A stretch of DNA of 25,999 nt from Monosporascus cannonballus (lineage: Eukaryota; Ascomycota; Sordariomycetes; Xylariales). The DNA is taken from positions 1-25,999 of the forward strand of contig QJNS01000478.1 in assembly GCA_004154925.1 (NCBI GenBank). The letters run 5' to 3'. This document shows positions 12,061 through 22,230 of the stretch, piece after piece. The stretch's first letter is position 1. Every line of letters starts with the position of its first letter. The position numbers and the translations under genes are program-made. Below the pieces are notes generated by a model. The model was given only the letters and a program-made list of their open reading frames with translations. It did no database searches and had not been told where the DNA came from.

Positions 12061-13988
12061 ACTTTCAAAATAAGGCCTAATAGTAAATTATGATTTTTTC
12101 ATTCCGTTTAATACGTTTTTATGTAAATTCGCAAAAGTTATAATTATTAATTTTAATAATATATATTAATTATAAGGTTTCTAGTATTTTAATTTATATA
12201 ATATAATTCGAAATAAAAATTATTATAATAAAAAGATAACTTAAAATCTCGATTAATATATGTTATAACCTTTTATCCTTTTTAGGCCAATATAATAATA
12301 ATATAACTGTATAGGCCAAAATAATAATATATAAGGTTTAAAATCGTCCGTAATAAATTTTAAAACATATTTTTTCTTAATTAGCCAAAGACGGATAATA
12401 TATTCGAAAGATTAAAATAAATATTCCAAATTTTCAAATATTTAACTTCTTAAATTAAAACGTTTATTTTTATTTAATACTTTTACCGGTTTTTTACTGA
12501 TATAAACGTAATTAACCTATATACCAACGTTATATATACGGCCGATAACCTTATAAAAACCTTACGCCGTTAATTTATTCGTCTTATATTAAGTATTATA
12601 TTTAGCTAATAAGGCCGTATTTTACGAAAAAAATAAATTAATACGGTATATAATTTAATTTTCGGAAAACTTAATATCTTTTTTATTATTAAAATAAATT
12701 TCGGAAAACTTTTAATTATTTAAACTTTTTTAATAACCGACTTAATTATTATTTAAATTGTATTATTAATTAAATTAACGAAAAAATAACGAATTTTTAT
12801 ATTAATAATTTTATATTTTATTTTTATCCTAATATTTACGGATACGAAAAACCTTAATTTAAAAATATTTGATTGCATAATTGCTGGATAATATCAGCAT
12901 ATTATTTTTAATCCTAAATAAATATCGAACGATTAATTCCAAATTCTCATATTAAATTTTATTTTTGAACATTAATACGGCTAAATTATTATCGACGAAA
13001 TATATTTATTATCGAATTAAAAAGATTTCCGACTTAAATATATTAATATTTATAACTTACGTTTCATTTTCCTTATTTATATATATTAATTTCTATATAT
13101 AATAATTACTAATAATACGATAAAACTTTACGAAATATAACGGTTTTTGTTAAATCGGCGGCCTAATTAAATATGACTATAAGGCGAAAATCCGGCGTTT
13201 TAATATTAATCGTTTCGAAATTAACATTATTATCTTCCCTATATCCAAAAGTTAACGTTCGAATTAAGGGTACTTAAATTTTCTAATAACTAATATATCC
13301 GGGCTATTAAATAATATCCTCCTAATCTAATTTAACAATTTACGTTTTCTTATTAAAATTATTATTTATATTAATAATAAGGCGAAAATCCTAAATATTC
13401 GTAACTATTTAATTTAAAAATATAAATTAATTAAGGGGAAACGTTTTTATAAAATGTTAATCTTTGTTCAAAATAATATAAATTACGTTAATTTCGAATA
13501 ATAACTTTTGCGATAAACGGTAAAATTTAAATCTTTTTGCGAAAATTATAAACGTTTCGTATAATATATTACAATATTTATATATAACGGGATTTTAATT
13601 AATAAAAACTAAAAATTCCTGTTAACTTTTGCATATTAATAACCGTTTATATATTCGTTTTTTTAATACGTTAATTAATCGATTAATTTAAACGGTCGAA
13701 CTAATAATTCGGTCTAAATCGTTGCAAAAAACCTAATTACGAATAAAATTTTTAAACGTTATATAAATTTTTTATATTAATATTAGAAATTTAAGGTACG
13801 CGTACGTATATTTTGTTCTAAAGGCGTAACCCGGTAAAATTAGAAAAATTCGAATTTATCGTATTTTAAAAGGGGAGATAATAATATAACGAACTTAGGC
13901 TGCAATTATTATACGCATTAAGGTTTAAAAATAACAAATAGGTTTTAATCAAAATTATTATAATATTAATAATAAGACACAATTAAGG

Positions 13989-14028
<40 letters not shown>

Positions 14029-14137
14029 TAAAAACGTATTATTATTAAATTATTACGGATTTTTGTTTTTTCTAAAAAAAAATAAATGTATTAAACGAAA
14101 CCGTTTTTACGTAATTATAACTTAGGCCTTGCTGGCT
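12061..14137. other. AT-rich stretch, unidentified decayed transposon
   Basis: The sequence is heavily RIP-mutated. Around 13790-13900 one forward frame (R-I-F-C-S-K-G...) faintly recalls the linker after Copia integrases, but the match is too weak to name a family. A small tandem duplication of a TAGGCCAA-plus-AT unit lies at about 12283-12330. A (TA)16 run lies at 13993-14024. No gene was found. Confidence 0.45.
13993..14024. repeat. (TA)16 microsatellite
   Basis: Sixteen perfect TA dinucleotides are flanked by AAT and AATTAT, making the whole site self-complementary and able to form a cruciform. Confidence 0.95.
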
Positions 14138-14297
14138 TGTTACGGGGATTTGAGATTTGATTGGTTAATATTTAGCGTTATAGAGCGGTACTTAAGTGAC
14201 TTTGAAGAAGTTGGGAAAACGAGCTAGGGAGGCCTGAGCTAGCTGAGGTAAAATAGAATATCTTCCAGAAACCCAAGAGACGCACCGCGCCGTAACA
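14138..14297. repeat. Short LTR-like island with TGTTACGG/CCGTAACA ends
   Basis: A 160 bp, only lightly mutated segment begins TGTTACGG and ends with its exact complement CCGTAACA, as LTRs of fungal Gypsy elements often do. The 5 bp flanks (TGGCT and CAATA) do not match. It shares no sequence with the 11791 island beyond the terminal 8 bases. The strand cannot be told because both ends look alike. Confidence 0.45.
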
Positions 14298-14615
14298 CAA
14301 TATTTCTTTACAGTATACTGGATTAATTATTTTACGAATTACTAATTATACTAATTATAAAAATAAAAAAGATTTTTTAGGGATATTATTTTTCTTTTAA
14401 TTAATTTTATAAAATTATTCGTTTATTAATATTATTTTACAAGGTAATAATTCGAAAATATCGATATCATTATTTATTTATCTTATCATTTTCGATTAAA
14501 TTAAAAATTCGTTTTTTTCTCATATATACGTACGATATATTAATAAATAAAGTTGTTAAATTATTATATGCTAAATATTTTCGCTATTTATAACGTATTA
14601 TATATATTCTGCTAT
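14298..14615. other. AT-rich gene-less stretch
   Basis: RIP-type spacer between the short LTR-like island and the target duplication of element B. Nothing recognisable is present. Confidence 0.6.
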
Positions 14616-14620
14616 ATCGA
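14616..14620. repeat. Target-site duplication of element B, left (ATCGA)
   Basis: ATCGA directly precedes the left LTR and recurs at 21380-21384 directly after the right LTR. Five bases is the usual duplication for Ty3/Gypsy integrases. It proves the pair bounds one insertion and fixes the element ends. Confidence 0.93.
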
Positions 14621-14994
14621 TGTTACGACCCGACAAGCGCCGGTCTCAAGAAACGGTCAGGCAGGAGCATATGGGCCACCTCCCGGGTTACGTGACGGTG
14701 ATCACTGCCAAGCCAGTGATTATTAGTGATCAAAGGTGATCCTAAATGATCGTGATTATTACCAACGGCGTAATTACGAATAATTAAGCCAAAAAGGAGA
14801 AAGATATATATATTTATTAATTCCATAATTTAAATAATTTTAGTTTGTAATAATATTTCGTTATTTAAGGTATTCTTAGTATTATGAAACGTAATACGTT
14901 ATTATATTTATTACTTAGAATTTTACGATATTTCTGCTAATATAAATTTGTTAACTTAAGGTTTAATAATTAATTAAACCGTTTAGCCGTTATA
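14621..14994 (+). repeat. Element B 5' LTR
   Basis: The LTR is 374 bp and begins TGTTACGACCCGACAAGCGC. Its original terminal CA reads TA. The first 140 bases keep a cluster of GTGATC words and an ATCACTG/CAGTGAT hairpin (14701-14720). The second half has many T where the other LTR has C. A 67-residue open frame on the reverse strand (14623-14826) lies inside it and is not considered a gene. Confidence 0.96.
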
Positions 14995-15399
14995 CGTTAC
15001 AAATTTTTGTTTAATAGTACCGTTAAATTCTGAGCAATATTTAATATTATTAAGATATTAACCAGTATTTAAAAAACCCTTATTTAACAATTTTAGGTTC
15101 GAATTCGGGAATTAAAAAAAAAGTTCGATAATTTAGGGCTACGCCGGCCTAACCTTTTCTTATTTGTATAAAGCCAAAAAAACCAGAACCTTACAATAAA
15201 AAAAGTAATCCTTAAATTTTCCTAATTTAAGTACGAATTTATTTTCGTTTTTTAAACCTTAATAACCCAGCAAATATAATCTTAATAATAGGAATATACC
15301 TAATAGGAAATACGGTTAATTAATTTAAATCTATTATGAAAAACTTTTTAAAAATAGGAAAAATAAATAAGAAAAATTTTATTAATAAGATTTTTTTAA

Positions 15400-15895
15400 T
15401 TTATACCAATTTCGAAAATAAAATGCGCGATAATTTCGGCAATCCGGATAAAAAATAATTAACGGTTTAATAATTTTTATAATTCCGACAAAAAAATTTG
15501 CGTTTAAGTACGCCGTAACTTTCAAAAATTTTGCGGTTAAAGCCGGATAGGGAGATAATAAAGCCGATACCTTTATTAATATGTTTTATAAAAGGTTAAA
15601 AAATAATATAAAAGATAAAATTATTCGGATCGAATAATTAATTATCTTGGATCAGTATATTATAAAAGTAATTAAGATTAATAATCGACAGTTTGAAAAA
15701 CGATAAGAAAAAAAAGGATAATACGCTTTATTTTCGGAATATAAATCAAATTAAGGGAAAAAACGAAATGCACCCCTTATTTTTTACGGAATAGCGCCAG
15801 GACCTATAAAACTCGGCGTTCCTTACAGATAAAATTGGAACCAGATTAAATGCTTTAATTATGGCAAAATGGGACATAAAGTTTATAAATACAAA
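15400..15895 (+). pseudogene. Element B gag remnant with damaged zinc knuckle
   Basis: One forward frame from about 15470 to 15720 reads as the C-terminal part of a retrotransposon Gag capsid domain, including N-M-F-Y-K-R-L-K and D-N-R-Q-like stretches (here N-N-R-Q-F-E-K-R). At 15851-15892 a zinc knuckle is preserved in spacing: C-F-N-Y-G-K-M-G-H-K-V-Y-K-Y. The first Cys and the His are kept, and the other two Cys positions are Tyr, from TGY to TAY. Gag forms the particle that holds the RNA during reverse transcription. Stops interrupt the frame, so no full protein can be made. The N-terminus is not resolved. Confidence 0.8.
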
Positions 15896-16899
15896 AAACC
15901 TAAAAAATTATAATAAAATAATTAAACCTTTATATCGAAAGGATAATCCAGGAATAACTAAGGAAATAATAATAAAGTTATTAATATGATTTAAGCTAAG
16001 TACGTATTAGGCTTTAAGCAAAAAATTTAACAGGGACTATTACGATAAAAATTCGATAAAAAATGCAAAAAGCCAAAAGGCTAATTTAATAAATAACGCG
16101 AATATAACAAAAGGTATTATAAGGATAATTACGCAAATATCAAAATTAAATAAAGAAATTTTATTCCGGAACTTTCGATCGATACGGCAGAATATATGCT
16201 ATATATTGTCGACGACGAAAATATTCCGATTACGAAGAATAAAAATAACATATTTACGTATAAATTACCTGTATATATTATAAGGGATTCGATTTTTTAA
16301 ACCGTACCGGGCATAATAAGAATAACGAATAATAATATTAACAGCTTCGAACTATAATTCTAAGAAATATCTAGTAATTGGCCGAAATAAAAAGTTAGCC
16401 CGAGAAAAAGTAATACCTGCAGGAAAACTCTTTCAATTATCATAAATAATATAACTACTAAACGAAAAAAAAATTAATTTAGCGTACGGTAAAAAACATT
16501 ATTAAAAAGTTATTGTAAACCTTTATTTTTAATTAATATTTATTATAGATCCCTAAAAAAAAGGTTATTAAGAAAAAAGTACGTTAATTTATAGGAGATC
16601 TTTGGAACGACAGCCAAAATAACGCATAATGGAATATAGTCGTAAACATAAAAAAATAATTTATTTAATAGGGAAAAAAACTGCAAGAAAACCAAAAATA
16701 ATTAATACGGTTTAAAAGAACAATATGCCGGTAATAACGATAAATATAGTAGCTTAACGCGCTGAACGAAAAAACATAAGTAAGGTTTAACCGATTCGAA
16801 CAAAAATTAAAAAAAAGGTTATTTATAAGAAAGTTGCAAAATAACGAAACCCGGAGAAATTAAAGGGAACTCCTAAAAAAAGCTTTAAACGTAACGATA

Positions 16900-19800
16900 A
16901 AAAATATTAACGACTTTATTATTTTGGATATACGAATTAGAACGTATTGGTATACCGCAATAATAGATTGCGGAATTCTAGGCGGAAATTATATTGCACC
17001 AGATATAATTAATAAGTTTAAACTGTTATAAAGATATAAGTTGGAATCTTATATAATAACGAATGCCAAAAGTTAGGAATTCGTTTACGATAACGGAAAA
17101 ATTATATGCGAAATTAATTACTTTGAGATTTTGGTTAAAGGACGATATTAAATAATTAATTTCGATATTGTTTTATTTGGAAATTACGATATAATTTTAA
17201 GATTATTATGGATACGCCAGTACGGAATTTTGATTAATAACGGAATTGGCCAGATAAAATTTACTTTATTCCTTATTAATAAATAAAAAGAAAAAAATTA
17301 AAATCTTAATATTCGATTAATGATGGCGACGAATATAAGCATAAGGATATGATAAATACCTTATTACCTAAAGAAATAAAATATAAGAAAAAGAACGGGT
17401 ATCAGAAAAAAATACGACGTATCGTTATTATTATTAAAGCGAAATTAAAGCAATTAAATAACAATTTGGAATAATACGAATAATAGCCCCAGAAATTAAA
17501 AGATTTAATTAATATGTTACCATAATACTATAGATATAAACAGTTTTTTAAAAAGGAGCTCGATACGAAATTACTAGAACATAACGAATAGGACCATAAG
17601 ATAGTTTTTAAAAAAGGATTTTCGATAAAGTTTTACCCTATTTATAATTTTAATGGAAACGAATTACGTATTTTCAAAAAATATCTAAAAAATCGGTTAT
17701 AAAAAAATAGATTCGATTTTCGAAATTACTAATAAAATACTCGATATTTTTCGTACTTAAAAAAATAGGAAATTATAACTTGTAATTAATTATCGATAAT
17801 TGAATAACGTTATTATTAAGGATTAAATATTATTATCCTTAATTACGGAAATAAAAAACTGATTTTACGAAACCAAATAATTTACCGTATTTGATTTCAG
17901 AAATGGATATAATTTTATTAAGATTAAAAAAAGATATGAATAAAAAATAACTTTTAAAACGAAATACGGATTATTTAAGTATTTAATTATATTAATAAAA
18001 TTTACGAACGTATTAGTAACCTTTTAGCAAATAATTAACCATATATTACGAAAATACCTTGATGTTTTCGTCGTTTGTTATTTTAATAATATTTTTATTT
18101 TTTTAAAAACGGAAAAAACATATATAAAATACGTTTATAAGGTTTTTTAAATTTTATAAAACGTAAAATTACTTGTTAACGCAAAGAAAAATTAATTCCA
18201 TATACAGAAAGTAAAATATCTGGAATATATTATTATTTCAGGTTATATTAAAATGGACCCCAAAAAAATCGCTGTAATTATAGAATAGCAAACGCCAATA
18301 ACGGTTAAAGAAATATAGGTATTTTTTGCATTCGTTAATTATTATAGGAAATTTATTCGAAATTTTAGTAAAATAATTATATTCTTAATAAATCTTATAA
18401 AAAAAGAAAAAGAATTTAAATAAATGCCAGATACGGAAAAAGTATTTTAGGATATTAAGAATGCAATTATTAATAAATTAATATTAATTATGTACGATTT
18501 AAACCGCCCCGTTAAGCTAAAAACCGATATTTCGGATTACGCGTTAGGCGTAATAATCGGACAGTAAAATAATTAAGGCAAATTGCATTTTATTGTATTC
18601 TTTTCATACAAATTAAAAAGAACCGAACTTAATTACGGTATTCCAAATAAGGAATTTATAGCTATTATTATAGCATTTCGGGAATTTAGGTATTTCCTAA
18701 AGGGAAATTTGTACCAAATTAAAGTTTATACGAATTATTAAAATTTTACCCGATTTACCATAACCAGGGAGCTTATAAAATAATAATTTCGTTACGCGGA
18801 AAAATTGGCGAACTTCGATTTCGTTATTATTTATAAGAAAAAATTAAAAAACGGCAAAGTAAATATTTTAAGTAAATAATTAAATTTCGAAAAAAATTGG
18901 TTAAAGTTAATTATATAATTTTTGATATTATTATAAAAGGATATTTACGTTTATAACAAATTACGACGATTCGGGCAGTACCTTTCGATATATATTAAAA
19001 AATTTAGTAATATAACGATAATCTCCCAGAAAACCAAAAAACGAATAAAATATAAGTTCTAAAAGAATATTAGAAACATTTGGTACAAAAAATATACAAA
19101 TATTAGTTATATAAATATCTAGGGATCCATAAAACCTTAAAACGACTTTAACATATATATTCTTTTTTTAAAATAAAATTAACGGTACAAAAAATTATAC
19201 GGCAATACGATATTTACGTTAAAGCAAAGGCTCGACGACATAAGCCATACGGAAAATTATAGCTATTATTAATCGCAAAATAACTATAATATTTAGTTAT
19301 ATTCGATTTTATTATTAAATTTTTTATATTAAAAAACTTAATTACCGGAATATATTATAATAATATTTTCGTAATCGTTAACCGATTTATAAAATTTTCT
19401 TATTTTTTACCATATTATAAGGATATAAACGCCGAATAATTAGCATATATTTTTTAGATATATTTTGAACATATACAGATTATTAATGGAAATTATATTA
19501 AATAAAGGATTAATATTTGTATTTAAGTTTTGGCAAAGCTTTATAGTATAAATCGGGCTAAATCACAAATTATTTAACGTATTTAAACCTTAAATAAATA
19601 AATAAATAAAACGAATAAACTAAACCTTAAAAATTTATTTACGATATTATATTAATTATAAATAAAATAATTACGTTAAAAAGTTACTAATTATTTAATT
19701 AACTTATAATATTAATTATTATAAAAACATTAAAATAATATTTGCGAACGCAAATTTTGGTTTTATTCCAGAAGTTTATAGAAAAATATATAACGATGGT

Positions 19801-20130
19801 CCAATTAATATTAAAACAATTTTTATATCAAAATAATTACGATAATTACATTAAAAAATAAAAATAAAACTGGAATTCGTACGAAATTAAATAAATAAAT
19901 ATTATAATTAAAAAAAGTTAAAAGGATTAATTTTCGACAAAGGGGAAATAATTTTCCTCGTTACAAAAAATATTTAAACAAAACGACCTAGTAAAAAATT
20001 CGATTTTAAATATATCGGCCTATATAAAATTACCAAAAAAATCTCAAAAAATAATTATTAATTAGAACTTTTATCAAAGGTTAAATTTTATTTAATTTTT
20101 TATGTTTCCTTATTTAAATTAACAACAAAT
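16900..20130 (+). pseudogene. Element B pol remnant (protease, RT, RNase H, integrase)
   Basis: Landmarks run in Ty3/Gypsy order. An aspartic protease site I-I-D-C-G lies at 16960-16974. The RT block L-V-I-N-Y-R-stop-L-N begins at 17779, where a CAA has become TAA. The RT catalytic box at 18079-18090 reads Y-F-N-N in place of Y-x-D-D, so both metal-binding aspartates are lost. RNase H begins with K-T-D-I-S-D-Y-A-L-G (18520-18549) and ends near 18885 with K-V-N-I-L-S-K. The integrase core has F-D-F-I-I-K around 19305 with its first Asp kept, then V-N-R-F-I-K, and a tail with L-Y-K-I-T-K and V-S-L-F-K near 20010-20115. These enzymes would copy the RNA to DNA and insert it; here stops and lost residues make that impossible. 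Confidence 0.92.
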
Positions 20131-20181
20131 ATAATTAAAGTGTATACGGTACAAAACGACGTAAAAGTAAAAAACAAATAA

Positions 20182-20332
20182 GTATACGAAATAAAAAGGA
20201 TATTCGATATACGAAAACAAAACGGATTTACTTAGTACTTAATTAAATAGAAAAAGCACCCAAATTCCGAAAATACCTAAGAACCCGTCAAAAACCTTAT
20301 TGGCGCTTAGCACCTATTAAAAATTTTTTACC
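20182..20332 (+). pseudogene. Element B chromodomain remnant
   Basis: In the frame that continues from the integrase tail, the sequence reads V-Y-E-I-K-R-I-F-D-I-R-K-Q-N-G, then Y-L-I-K-stop-K-K-H-P-N-S-E-N-T-stop-E-P, then L-I-G-A and H-L-L-K-I-F. This follows the chromodomain plan of V-x-x-I-L, Y-L-V-K-W, N-T-W-E-P and a closing helix. The stops at 20248-20250 and 20278-20280 fall exactly on the two tryptophan positions. The domain would have been fused to the end of integrase and would read histone H3 methylation. The match in order and spacing is good, though I could not run a profile. Confidence 0.85.
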
Positions 20333-20985
20333 AATAATAACAGGCGCGTCCTAATTAACGGTTAACCAGTTAATAGCCGGGATATCGAGTTAATCGATTG
20401 CGGCTTGCGTTAATATGGCAGCCGTAACGGCAACCTTTAATTGCTTTTGTTCCCGACGTTTTTATTCTTTCAGCTTATTTAACGATTAAAGCTTATATTA
20501 TACCATAATAACGTTTTTCGAACGAATTAACGCCTTTTATTTACGCAAACGAATAAAACGAGAAAAAGCTTTATTCATTTTTTTTAAATATTTATATTAA
20601 ACTTTAAAATAAAACCGCTAAAGCTTTAATAATTGCTTTTCGGTAAACGCTTTTTTACGTTTTAAGCGTTAATACTTACGATAAATATTTTGCAAAAAAA
20701 AAAAAATATATTAATATTATTATAAAATTAATCCCGGTTAATATATTTCTTATATTTTAAAACGTTTTCCATTATTTCATACCTTATGTTTTTCGAAAAA
20801 TAATAAAAACAAAGCATAATTTCGTAACCAAATTCGTTAAAGGCTTTTACGAAATTAATACGACGAACGGTAAAAAAATGGAGAATATAACGAATTTTGG
20901 AAATACGAAACAACATAATTAAAAATAAAAAAAAGGATACTTACTAAATAAAAAAAAAGAAAAAAAGAAATCTTAAGGACAAGAT
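20333..20985 (+). other. Element B 3' untranslated region
   Basis: This lies between the chromodomain remnant and the polypurine tract. It is less AT-rich around 20330-20480 but holds no recognisable domain. A 62-residue reverse-strand open frame (20728-20916) is judged to be chance. Confidence 0.55.
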
Positions 20986-20988
20986 TTT

Positions 20989-21002
20989 GGGAAGGGAGGA
21001 GA
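20989..21002 (+). other. Element B polypurine tract
   Basis: The run GGGAAGGGAGGAGA sits three bases before the 3' LTR. This is the expected primer site for plus-strand DNA synthesis and confirms forward orientation. It has escaped RIP, as expected for a tract with no C on this strand and no TpG. Confidence 0.88.
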
Positions 21003-21005
21003 TCG

Positions 21006-21379
21006 TATTACGACCCGACAAGCGCCGGTTTCAAAAAACGGTCAGGCAGGAGCATACGGGCTACCTCCCGGGTCAGGTAACAATAATCACTGCCAAACCA
21101 GTAATTATCAATAATCAAAGGTAATCCCAAATAATCGTAATTACTACCAACGGCGTAATTACGAATAATTAAGCCAAAAAGGAAAAGAATATATACGCTT
21201 ATTAATTCCATAATCTAAATAACTTTAGTTTGCAATAATATTTCGTTACCCAAAATACCCTTAGTATTACGAAACGTAATACGTTATTATATTTATTGCT
21301 TAGATTCCCACGATACTCCTGCCAACATAAACCCATCGACTTAAGGTTTAATAGTTGGTTAAACCGCTTAGCCGTCACA
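21006..21379 (+). repeat. Element B 3' LTR
   Basis: This 374 bp copy aligns to the 5' LTR without gaps. Its first base pair reads TA where the partner reads TG, and it keeps the terminal CA. GTGATC words of the 5' copy are ATAATC or GTAATC here, a run of G-to-A changes, while the second half keeps C where the 5' copy has T. Confidence 0.96.
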
Positions 21380-21384
21380 ATCGA
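21380..21384. repeat. Target-site duplication of element B, right (ATCGA)
   Basis: This is an exact repeat of 14616-14620 and directly follows the terminal CACA of the right LTR. Confidence 0.93.
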
Positions 21385-22094
21385 TTAAATATTCCTAGAT
21401 AAACGTTTTTTATTAATTTTTAATATTTTAAATTATTTTTAAGGCATATTATTATTTTTCGGACATCTTTTAAATCAATTTCTAAGCTTTTCGCATTTTG
21501 TATCGAATTTTTTATCGTCATAACCCTTATTTATATTAAGTCTAAATTATAGTAATAACTTTATTATTATTATTTTAATTATTCATAAATTGTTTCTGAT
21601 ATAAATAGTTAGTTATTTTATCGAAACTTCTTAAATTCTTTATAAATACTTTAACAATATCCTATTTTACCGTAATTATATTTTTTAATTCGGCTTTTAT
21701 CTTTACGCTGGAACGTTCCGAGTTTTATAAATCTCAATATTATATATAAAATATAAATTATATATTACGTTTTTTCGCTAATTAACCCAATAACTTTTAT
21801 ATCTTAAAATATATTATCTTTTTTATATATTATTTGTATAAATTATTACTAATTCTAATAATTTCGATATTATACTGATTATAAATTTTATATCTTAAAA
21901 ATTTAAAAATTTTACTTTAACGTTATCTTTTAATTCTTTATAAAACATATCGATATAAGTATTTTCGTTATCGTTATTCTATCTTACTTTAACTAAAAAG
22001 ATTTTAAATATCATTATATACTTCGCAATTAATTGTTTTAATATAATTAAAATTTTATTATATTATCGTACGTTTTTCGTCGAGATTTTCGAAA
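21385..22094. other. AT-rich gene-less stretch
   Basis: RIP-type sequence interrupted by the element B insertion, presumably continuous with the DNA left of 14616 before that event. No coding remnant was recognised. Confidence 0.6.
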
Positions 22095-22230
22095 TGTTAC
22101 GGCACGAGATCAAGAACGTAGCTATTACACCACTAAAAGTGGAACGTTGTCAGCTCGAGCACTGACCGCCTTGTTCTGCCCTATATACCTACAAGGTGCT
22201 ACTTGGGACTGCGACAAGTCGAATAGTTTT
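22095..22230 (+). repeat. LTR-like island at the edge of the AT block
   Basis: The segment starts TGTTACGGCAC, the same first 11 bases as the island at 11791, and then diverges. It is lightly mutated, with a CCACT/AGTGG hairpin near 22121-22144 and a TATA-like CTATATACC near 22181. The right end may be the CGACA near 22215. No target duplication was found. A solo or truncated LTR is likely but not proven. Confidence 0.4.

Larger units (their letters stand above)
14621..21379 (+). mobile_element. Element B: full-length Ty3/Gypsy chromodomain retrotransposon, RIP-inactivated
   Basis: This is a 6,759 bp element with two 374 bp LTRs, a 5 bp target duplication, a polypurine tract next to the 3' LTR and forward-strand remains of Gag, protease, reverse transcriptase, RNase H, integrase and a C-terminal chromodomain. 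The domain order and the chromodomain place it among chromodomain-bearing Ty3/Gypsy elements (chromoviruses). Every long frame is cut by TAA and TAG codons and several catalytic residues are changed, so it is dead. A primer-binding site after the left LTR could not be recognised and is probably mutated. Confidence 0.94.

Noticed and set aside
12061..14137. Possible Copia pol remnant near 13790-13900
   Set aside because: The resemblance is limited to a few residues in one frame with several stops, which is too weak to annotate as a family.
14623..14826. 67-residue reverse-strand open frame, repeated at 21008-21211
   Set aside because: Both copies lie inside the LTRs of element B, so their similarity is just LTR duplication. 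The frame runs against the element and has no domain.
20728..20916. 62-residue reverse frame near the end of element B
   Set aside because: It lies in the element's 3' untranslated region against its orientation, with no recognisable content.
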